Part shown: piece after piece, positions 18,415 through 24,128 of the stretch
Position numbering within the stretch: position 1 is the stretch's first letter
How the letters are laid out: each line of letters starts with the position of its first letter
IMG/VR virus record: IMGVR_UViG_3300032579_000072
Location: 1-24,128 of that record
Reading direction: 5' to 3' (one strand)
Source of the DNA: a virus
DNA: 24,128 nucleotides
The notes under the pieces: generated by a model
The model's database searches: none
Told to the model about the DNA's origin: nothing
The model's input: the letters and a program-made list of their open reading frames with translations, nothing else
Position numbers and translations under genes: made by a program

Positions 18415-18879
18415 ATGGCTAATCCAGATTCAGTATCACAGTTTTACCTTGATAGTTTCGGGAATGGTCGCATTGCTCAAGCTCAAAATGTTTCCTTCAA
18501 TACAGTAGGTAACGCAACCGTAACTGGTATTGTGTTACCTATTCTTGGGGGTGGCTTAACACAATCAGGATCAACAGCATCTTCAGGTGCGGTTATTCTC
18601 CGTAGAATTACGGTATCTAACCCATCTGGCGATGTATCCGCTGCATATGTCACTATTTCGACAGATTCAGCAGGTTCAAATGTTGTTGTAGCGAATGTGG
18701 CGTTAACTCAATTGAACGGTGTAAACAAGTTCACTGATTTAACTATTGCAGCTCCGTATGCAGCGTCTGTCCCTGTTTCAGGTAATGTAACCCAAGCACT
18801 ATATGTGAATGTAACAACTGCTAGTGGCAACACTAACACAGCTACAATTAGCGTATATGGCGATGTTGTAAAGTTCTAA
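18415..18879 (+). CDS. Second probable decoration or capsid-accessory protein
   Basis: The 154-residue protein begins ANPDSVSQFYLDSFGNGRIA and then has repeated beta strands: NVSFNTVGNATVTGIVLPIL, VILRRITVSNPSGDVSAAYV, TDLTIAAPYAASVPV, TQALYVNVTTASGNTNTATI. The composition resembles the preceding protein but the sequences are not close. The VTVSNPSG...A-x-V-x-IST pattern is jelly-roll or Ig-like, as in many head-surface proteins. AAGGAG lies about eight bases upstream of ATG 18415. The family is not recognised. Confidence 0.5.
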   Translation: MANPDSVSQFYLDSFGNGRIAQAQNVSFNTVGNATVTGIVLPILGGGLTQSGSTASSGAVILRRITVSNPSGDVSAAYVTISTDSAGSNVVVANVALTQLNGVNKFTDLTIAAPYAASVPVSGNVTQALYVNVTTASGNTNTATISVYGDVVKF

Positions 18880-18881
18880 AT

Positions 18882-19220
18882 ATGTCCTCAATCTTCGTAA
18901 CTAATAATTCTGACAAAAAGTTAAAAGATGGCTACGCTGGAGTCTTTTACACTTTTCCTAAAGGTGAAACTGTAGAGCTTCCTATTGAAGTAGCTCGTCA
19001 CATTTTTGGTTATGGAGATGAGAACAAAGAGCCGTATTTGGCAAGACTCGGATGGATCATCACTGCTAATGACCTTGAAAAAGGTTTAGAAATTCTTTCT
19101 CAGTGGGATTTTTCATCTGAAGCTCCAAAAAAGAACCAATCTATATCCCCGTTGGTGGAAAGAGTACCCCTGCCGTCTGAAAGGAAGGCAAGGGGAAAAG
19201 TCCTACAGGCGGTAGCATGA
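18882..19220 (+). CDS. Hypothetical head-to-tail region protein
   Basis: The 112-residue product has VTNNSDKKLKDGYAGVFYTF and KGETVELPIEVARHIFGYGD, then GWIITANDLEKGLEILSQWD. It ends with a basic tail (LPSERKARGKVLQAVA). It starts two bases after the previous stop with no clear ribosome binding site, so it probably depends on coupled translation. The beta-rich first part with a later helix is seen in small connector-type proteins, but the assignment rests only on its place before the connector gene. Confidence 0.5.
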   Translation: MSSIFVTNNSDKKLKDGYAGVFYTFPKGETVELPIEVARHIFGYGDENKEPYLARLGWIITANDLEKGLEILSQWDFSSEAPKKNQSISPLVERVPLPSERKARGKVLQAVA

Positions 19221-19237
19221 CTTATGAAAGGTAACCA

Positions 19238-20155
19238 GTGGCAACACTTAATTCATACCTTACGCAAGTCCAAAGGTTGCTTCATGATGCCAACAATAAC
19301 TTCTACTCTCCTTCACAGTTAACGGATTACATTAACGAAGCTCGTCAGAGAACAGTTCGTGATACTGGAGCGTTAAGAGAAGTCGTTGTTACACAAACAC
19401 CATGTATGGTTGCTCCTACAGCGACCATTGGCGGAGTTTCGCCACAATATCCATCAGCCTGGGCAGCAAATACTGCTTACACTGCTGGACAATTCATTTT
19501 TAGCAATATCTACATCTATCAAGTAACTCAATCTGGTACTACTAGCGGTACAACGCCTCCGTACCCACAAGCTACTCAAAACAATTACAACAACTATCCA
19601 CCAAGCGGTCAGTTCTTAAACGGCACTTGTGGATTAACTTATGTTGGTAATTGCGAAAATATTAGCTATCCAGCCTTGACCTACTTGATGGGAACATCAC
19701 CTTTAACGCCATCTAACGGCAATACGGTGCTAGATATTGTTAACATCAACCTGTACTGGGGAAACTCCCGTGTACCACTTGATTACTTGGCATGGTCAGA
19801 CTTCAACGCAAGATTGCGTTTTTGGCAAAACTACATTGGCAGACCACTTGCTTTTAGCATTTATGGTCAGCAACAGATTTATATTGGACCAGTTCCAGAT
19901 CAGGTTTATCAATTAGAGATTGATTGCGTAGTGTTGCCTAACAACTTGTCTTTAACTTCTCCAAACACTACGGATGTCATTAACGACCCTTACACAACGC
20001 CTGTGCAGTTTTATGCAGCGTATTTGGCTAAGTATTATGAGCAATCCTACGGGGAAGCTGAAATTTACAAGCAGGAATACAATAAACACGCACAATCCGT
20101 TCTTAATACAGTATTTACACGCAGAATCCCATCCGTATATAGCACCCCTTACTAA
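19238..20155 (+). CDS. Head-tail connector/adaptor-like protein
   Basis: The 305-residue protein begins at GTG 19238, after an AAAGGT site, with SYLTQVQRLLHDANNNFYSP and LTDYINEARQRTVRDTGALR. A paired-helix opening with (L/Y)xxxVqrll-D...yt...L..yiN.aR..i..dt is typical of adaptor proteins of short-tailed phages. The middle part holds a polar insertion (GTTSGTTPPYPQATQNNYNN). The end, YAAYLAKYYEQSYGEAEIYK with the adjacent NKHAQSVLNTVF, is a helical core of the same family. The protein would join the portal to the tail, as the next gene encodes a tail component. No enzymatic motif is visible. Confidence 0.7.
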   Translation: MATLNSYLTQVQRLLHDANNNFYSPSQLTDYINEARQRTVRDTGALREVVVTQTPCMVAPTATIGGVSPQYPSAWAANTAYTAGQFIFSNIYIYQVTQSGTTSGTTPPYPQATQNNYNNYPPSGQFLNGTCGLTYVGNCENISYPALTYLMGTSPLTPSNGNTVLDIVNINLYWGNSRVPLDYLAWSDFNARLRFWQNYIGRPLAFSIYGQQQIYIGPVPDQVYQLEIDCVVLPNNLSLTSPNTTDVINDPYTTPVQFYAAYLAKYYEQSYGEAEIYKQEYNKHAQSVLNTVFTRRIPSVYSTPY

Positions 20156-20158
20156 ATT

Positions 20159-22150
20159 ATGGCATCAGCAGAACAGAAAAAGTCCTATGAAGTCATTAAG
20201 CAGTTTAAGGGAATAAACACCCAGGCTAACCGCACTGCGATTGAAGCTGAGGAGTTTGCATGGCTGGAAAATGCCCAGCCAATTGGTTACGGCAATATGC
20301 ATATTGTTCCAACAAGTGTTTTAGTTAAAGATTCAGGCGGTAATGCAGTTATCCAAACTTCTGAAATTATTTATTTCAGTTCAGTAAATTTAGGTGTAAA
20401 CGACTATCTTTTATTCTTTTTGGCTGATGGATCTGCTCAATATTATGAGATTCAGACTCAAGTTAGAGGTCAGGTAGCCCCTGCTGGCACTTTTAGCGGT
20501 TCTGAAGGGATGAACTCTAGTCAGTGGTACAACACTGAATGTTTGATTCTTGATCCGAATTACGGTTATTTCACTTGGGATGGCAACAATACAGTTACCG
20601 TTGGTTCTGTTGGAGTCATTGCGATTACCAATGCGGGCACTGGATACAACACTGCTCCTTCAGTAGTTATTTCAGGACCAGATCAAGCAGGTGGAGTTCA
20701 GGCTAATGCGGCTACTTCATTGGTATCTGGCGGTAATACAGTTGGATCAATCAGTATTGTCACAGGTGGATCTGGATACACAAACACTGCAAATCTTACT
20801 GTTACCCTATCAGGCGGTGGCGGTAACGGTGCTACAGCAATTGCTGGGATCAGCACTTTTGCCCAAGGAACAGTTCAGGTCAATGTAGTCGATGGTGGCG
20901 CTGGATATTCTGGTAATACAACTCCAGTAACGATTACAGGCGGTGGTGGCACAGGCGCTGCTGGCACAGCAGTCATATCAGGGAATACCATTACTCAAGT
21001 CATTATGACTAACCCTGGCACTGGCTATACAAACTCAGCCAATATTGTCGCTACCGTCACTGGTAACGCTACTTTGCAAGCTATAGTAAATACTAATGAA
21101 AATGTGGGTATATCGAGCTTCTCAGGGCGTGTTTGGATTGCGTCAGGTCGAACTATTACTTACAGTGCAGCAGGTGATTACAGCGACTTTACAAGCGTTT
21201 CAGCGGGATCTTTAGAACTTACCGACTCTACATTGCATGGTGATATTCAACAAATCTTAGCTGCTAACGATTTTTTATACATTTTTGGTGATTCTTCCAT
21301 CAATGTGTTTTCCAATGTGCAAGTTTCAAGCACAGGACAGACTTTATTTACCAATACCAATGTGAGTGCTTCTGTTGGTACAGCGCAGCCTTATGCGATT
21401 ATTCCGTACTTCCGTTCAGTGATTTTTATGAATAATTACGGGGTTTATGCGCTTGTTGGCTCTACAACAACCAAGTTATCCAGCCCTTTAGATGGTATTT
21501 TCCCTAATATTAACTTTGCAACTGAGGAAATCACCTCAGGACAAGTTTTATTAAATAACATTTTGTGCGCTGCATTCACTATTCGGTATAACGATACTGA
21601 ATTTACAAATACCACTCGGTATATGCAAATGGTATTTTTTGATAAAAAATGGTTTCTGACCAGTCAAGGTGATAATTTAAAATATATTACTTCTGTACCT
21701 GTAGCTGGTGTGGATACGCTTTTTAGCGTTGATAACACTACTTTGTATCAATTGTATTCCGATCCCAATAGCGCAATTACGAGCAGAATACAGACGGCAT
21801 TATTGCCTATGACTGATCCTATTCGTACTAAGCAAGCTCTGAAGTTTGGTATTGAGGCAACGCTTAATAATGGCGCTGCTTTTGAAGTAACGGTTGATTC
21901 AGAATATGGATCAAGCCCTCCTTATTACCTCACAAATACAGTCACTTGGTTTAATACTTCTGGAACAACTATCCCTTGGATAAATGCTAGTTCTCAAGTA
22001 ATATCATGGACATATAGTGAAGGTTATGCTCTGTTTAAATCAGATGCTCAACAATGGGGTAAGTATATAGGCTTGACCATGACAAGCAATTCCGCTGCTT
22101 TCGTGGTCAATACATTTGAATTTGAACAAGAATTGAGAACGAGGTTCTAA
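20159..22150 (+). CDS. Propeller-like tail (nozzle/stabilisation) protein with repeat insertion
   Basis: The 663-residue protein starts with a conserved opening (KQFKGINTQANRTAIEAEEF, residues 15-34) and continues with beta strands from about 315: GRVWIASGRTITYSAAGDYS, then QILAANDFLYIFGDSSINVF and PYFRSVIFMNNYGVYALVGS. These strands recall the multi-bladed folds of tail nozzle or packaged-DNA-stabilising proteins such as P22 gp10 and T7 gp12. A glycine-rich repeat domain (residues about 150-310, see 20609-21088) interrupts it. The C-terminus is beta-rich and ends RTRF. It starts four bases after the adaptor stop with no strong ribosome binding site, so it is probably coupled. It likely forms the tail tube below the connector; function is by resemblance and position. 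Confidence 0.7.
   Translation: MASAEQKKSYEVIKQFKGINTQANRTAIEAEEFAWLENAQPIGYGNMHIVPTSVLVKDSGGNAVIQTSEIIYFSSVNLGVNDYLLFFLADGSAQYYEIQTQVRGQVAPAGTFSGSEGMNSSQWYNTECLILDPNYGYFTWDGNNTVTVGSVGVIAITNAGTGYNTAPSVVISGPDQAGGVQANAATSLVSGGNTVGSISIVTGGSGYTNTANLTVTLSGGGGNGATAIAGISTFAQGTVQVNVVDGGAGYSGNTTPVTITGGGGTGAAGTAVISGNTITQVIMTNPGTGYTNSANIVATVTGNATLQAIVNTNENVGISSFSGRVWIASGRTITYSAAGDYSDFTSVSAGSLELTDSTLHGDIQQILAANDFLYIFGDSSINVFSNVQVSSTGQTLFTNTNVSASVGTAQPYAIIPYFRSVIFMNNYGVYALVGSTTTKLSSPLDGIFPNINFATEEITSGQVLLNNILCAAFTIRYNDTEFTNTTRYMQMVFFDKKWFLTSQGDNLKYITSVPVAGVDTLFSVDNTTLYQLYSDPNSAITSRIQTALLPMTDPIRTKQALKFGIEATLNNGAAFEVTVDSEYGSSPPYYLTNTVTWFNTSGTTIPWINASSQVISWTYSEGYALFKSDAQQWGKYIGLTMTSNSAAFVVNTFEFEQELRTRF
20609..21088 (+). 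repeat. Four glycine-rich protein repeats in the tail protein
   Basis: Residues about 151-310 hold four units of about 36-46 residues with the core pattern I-x-N/T-x-G-(T/S/A)-GY, then x-V-x-(I/L)-x-G-(G)-x-G-A. The cores are GTGY (160-163), GSGY (204-207), GAGY (247-250) and GTGY (287-290). The units differ in sequence, so the duplication is old. This resembles surface-exposed beta repeats found in some phage tail proteins. Confidence 0.7.
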
Positions 22151-22151
22151 T

Positions 22152-23657
22152 ATGGCTCTACCAATTACAGTACCGTATGTATTCGGAAATGTCACAACAT
22201 CCATTCCGCTGACTAACCTAGATAGCGACTTTGCTACCATTTATGCAGCCGTAAATGGCATCGGAAACGGCACGGTAGCCCTTGCCAATGTGAGCATTAC
22301 TGGCGGATCTATTCAGAATGTGTCAGTAACATTAGATACGATTAACAATACTCCAATCGGTAACACAACGCCTTCTACAGGCGCATTTACAAGCCTAACC
22401 GACACAGGTCTGACTTCTGGTCGTGTTACCTATGCGGGAACAGCAGGGCTATTGCAAGATTCAGCAAATCTTACATTCAACGGCACTACATTAACTGCAA
22501 ATACATTAAATTTAACTAATGCGCTTACTACTTCTTATGGCGGTACTGGATTAACTTCATTTACTGCTGGTGATTTACCGTATTACAGTACAGGCACTGC
22601 ATTATCTAAATTAGCAATTGGTACTAATGGCTATATTTTGCAGTCCAATGGTTCTGCTCCGACATGGGTATTAGCCTCTTCTGTAATCGGTGGTGCTGGC
22701 GGTTCAAACACCCAAGTTCAATACAATAGCTCTGGCTTATTGGCTGGTTCTGCTAACCTGACCTTTGATGGCTCTACCTTAACTACTCTTAATGCTGCAT
22801 ACACAGGAACTCTCACAGGCGGTACAGGAGTAGTTAATCTAGGTTCTGGACAGTTTTATAAAGATGCTAGTGGAAATGTAGGTATTGGTACAAGTAGTCC
22901 TTCTACAAAACTACAAGTCACATCTTCTGCCGCAACAGTTAATGCAATATCAATGACTGGAAGCACAACTGCGGCAACCTATTTGCAAATGACTACAAGT
23001 GGTGGAATATTTACTGCTGGCTTGGACAGTAGCACAGCAAGCGTTTTTGGAAATGCAGCATATTCAGGTAATTTATATATGAGTGGTGCTTATCCAATGC
23101 TGTTTTGGACTAATGGCACAGAACGGATGCGTATTGACTCTAGTGGTAATTTGTTAGTTGGTACTACAAGTTTTGTTGCTGGCAGGGATTCTAGAGTTTA
23201 TGTAAAAGGTGATGCAACTGGTAACTATTGCATGACTTCTGATTTTCCAAATGCAACAACACAATATTTTCATTCTTTTAGATACAACGGAACTGGAATT
23301 GGTAGTATTACTGGAAACAATACAGCTACTTTATATAATACCTTTTCAGACTATCGCTTGAAAGAACAAATTGCACCGATGACAGGTGCTTTAGCTACTG
23401 TTTCTGCATTAAAACCTGTTATTTATAAATGGAAATTGGATAATTCAAATGGTCAAGGTTTCATAGCACACGAATTAGCTGAAGTAGTGCCTGATTGCGT
23501 AACTGGCGAAAAAGATGCCGTAGATGCTGAAGGAAATCCAATTTATCAAGGTATTGACACTTCATTTTTAGTAGCTACATTAACTGCTGCTATTCAAGAA
23601 CTTAAAGCAGAAGTAGATGCACAAGCCGTAGAAATTGCAACTTTAAAGGCTAAATAA
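22152..23657 (+). CDS. Tail fibre/spike with S74 self-cleaving chaperone domain
   Basis: The 501-residue protein has three parts. The N-terminus (ITVPYVFGNVTTSIPLTNLD, up to about residue 45) is probably the virion-binding part. A long modular beta-rich shaft follows, with motifs such as IGNTTPSTGAFTSL, LTTSYGGTGLTSF and NVGIGTSSPSTKLQV and repeats of SANLTF. From about residue 399 there is a C-terminal intramolecular chaperone of the Peptidase_S74 type, SDYRLKEQ to ALKPVIYKWK, GFIAHELAEVVPD and a final coiled coil (AAIQELKAEVDAQAVEIATL). The Ser399 and Lys403 of SDYRLK are the expected autocleavage pair, both present. Fibres of this type bind host receptors, so the shaft likely sets host range. 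Confidence 0.85.
   Translation: MALPITVPYVFGNVTTSIPLTNLDSDFATIYAAVNGIGNGTVALANVSITGGSIQNVSVTLDTINNTPIGNTTPSTGAFTSLTDTGLTSGRVTYAGTAGLLQDSANLTFNGTTLTANTLNLTNALTTSYGGTGLTSFTAGDLPYYSTGTALSKLAIGTNGYILQSNGSAPTWVLASSVIGGAGGSNTQVQYNSSGLLAGSANLTFDGSTLTTLNAAYTGTLTGGTGVVNLGSGQFYKDASGNVGIGTSSPSTKLQVTSSAATVNAISMTGSTTAATYLQMTTSGGIFTAGLDSSTASVFGNAAYSGNLYMSGAYPMLFWTNGTERMRIDSSGNLLVGTTSFVAGRDSRVYVKGDATGNYCMTSDFPNATTQYFHSFRYNGTGIGSITGNNTATLYNTFSDYRLKEQIAPMTGALATVSALKPVIYKWKLDNSNGQGFIAHELAEVVPDCVTGEKDAVDAEGNPIYQGIDTSFLVATLTAAIQELKAEVDAQAVEIATLKAK
23346..23654 (+). other. Peptidase_S74 chaperone domain (coding part)
   Basis: Codes for residues 399-501: SDYRLKE with Ser/Lys dyad, then KPVIYKWK, FIAHELAEVVPD, GIDTSFLVATLTAAIQELKA. 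The domain folds the trimer, then cuts itself off. The catalytic pair is intact. Confidence 0.8.
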
Positions 23658-23658
23658 A

Positions 23659-23973
23659 ATGAACTTTACATGGAATGTAGTACAGATGGACAGATTAACT
23701 TCTGATGGCTTTGTAGTAACTGTTCATTACACAGTCGATGCTGTTGATGGTGAATTTACTGCCTCTACCTATGGCACAGTAGGCTATACACAAGAAGATA
23801 AAATGTATGTGCCTTACGCTGATTTAACCCAAGCTGAAGTTGTTGGCTGGGTACAAGAGTCACTAGGCAAAGACACAGTAGAAGCTAGTCTAACTGCACA
23901 GATTGAAGCACAAAAGAACCCTGTACAAGAAACTGGATTACCTTGGGTTTCAAATACAACTTTGCCAGCATGA
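23659..23973 (+). CDS. DUF7936-like protein after the fibre gene
   Basis: The 104-residue product has FTWNVVQMDRLTSDGFVVTV at the start, GEFTASTYGTVGYTQ in the middle and ADLTQAEVVGWVQESLGKDT as a helix. It ends in a polar tail with GLPWVSNTTLPA. The layout WxVxxM-x-(T/R)-x(5)-V-x(2)-x-(Y/W)-x-...-L-x-E-x(3)-W-(V/I) resembles the small DUF7936 family found beside phage fibre genes, from memory. It begins two bases after the fibre stop without a good ribosome binding site and so is probably coupled to it. A fibre assembly or maturation role is possible from position. Confidence 0.65.
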   Translation: MNFTWNVVQMDRLTSDGFVVTVHYTVDAVDGEFTASTYGTVGYTQEDKMYVPYADLTQAEVVGWVQESLGKDTVEASLTAQIEAQKNPVQETGLPWVSNTTLPA

Positions 23974-24002
23974 ATTTTTAACAACAACTTTAGGGGATAC
24001 CT

Positions 24003-24128
24003 ATGAAAACTTTTACATTAGAAGATAACGAAGCCTTATTTATCATTAATCAAATTGGTGGTTTGCCAAACAACACTGGTACAGCACCTTTGTTTACTAA
24101 ATTGGCAGATCAATACAACTTACAGCTT
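24003..24128 (+). CDS. Small hypothetical protein, 3' partial
   Basis: ATG 24003 follows TAGGGG about seven bases upstream. The visible 42 residues (MKTFTLEDNEALFIINQIGG, then LPNNTGTAPLFTKLADQYNL) run off the window edge. The pattern L-x(2)-N-E-A-x-(F/L)-I-x(2)-x-(L/I)-G, then P-x(8)-P-L-(F/L)-x-K-L-x(2)-Q, is that of a small helical phage protein of unknown function I have seen after fibre genes. The end is missing. Confidence 0.6.
   Translation, partial: MKTFTLEDNEALFIINQIGGLPNNTGTAPLFTKLADQYNLQL

Overview
The window is about 24 kb of a tailed double-stranded DNA bacteriophage. The coding strand is nearly continuous, most genes overlap by 1 to 8 bases or sit stop-to-start, and there is a full head-building block (terminase large subunit, portal, scaffold-like proteins, capsid, connector, tail proteins, fibre). 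I see no integrase, lysogeny repressor, tape-measure protein, lysis gene, DNA polymerase, tRNA or rRNA. A connector gene followed by a propeller-like tail protein and then a fibre, with no tape measure between, fits a short-tailed (podovirus-like) particle. Small gene families seen here (PVAWM...PLYT proteins, DUF7303-like, DUF2061-like) are, from memory, common in phages of Beta- and Gammaproteobacteria, and the AT-leaning composition would suit a freshwater betaproteobacterial host. The host is an inference.

Layout. Bases 1-272 (+) hold the end of a basic DUF6496-like protein and a small DUF2061 membrane protein without a standard start codon. Bases 341-8288 (-) are one leftward gene train, read from 8288 down: ArdC-like antirestriction protein, a run of tiny accessory genes, a recombination block (YqaJ-type exonuclease, RecT-like annealing protein, a small putative ssDNA-binding protein, an HNH protein, a cysteine-rich exported peptide, RusA resolvase), duplicated small proteins, a degenerate PD-(D/E)XK-like protein and a glycosyltransferase. 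Bases 8289-8777 hold no convincing gene but contain an AT-rich repeat array and several inverted repeats: the best candidate for an origin or early control region. A GT-B-like glycosyltransferase (8778-9503, -) lies beside it.

From 9541 to the right end (+) are small genes, a GT-A glycosyltransferase, the terminase large subunit, an HTH-like protein, a zinc-finger-like protein, the portal, two 13-residue arginine/lysine-rich peptides in a structured intergenic region, a sigma70-type promoter, scaffold-like proteins, the major capsid protein, two probable decoration proteins, a connector, a propeller-like tail protein with an inserted glycine-rich repeat domain, a fibre with an S74 chaperone end, and small genes after it.

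How it fits together: the leftward genes probably act early, blocking restriction and processing or annealing replicating DNA. The rightward genes package DNA and build the particle. Three different glycosyltransferases suggest modification of DNA, virion or host surface. The least explained elements are an 11-base motif just upstream of the ribosome binding sites of five leftward genes, the pair of protamine-like micro-peptides, the repeat-rich non-coding region at 8289-8777, and a marked local excess of GATC in the leftward genes.
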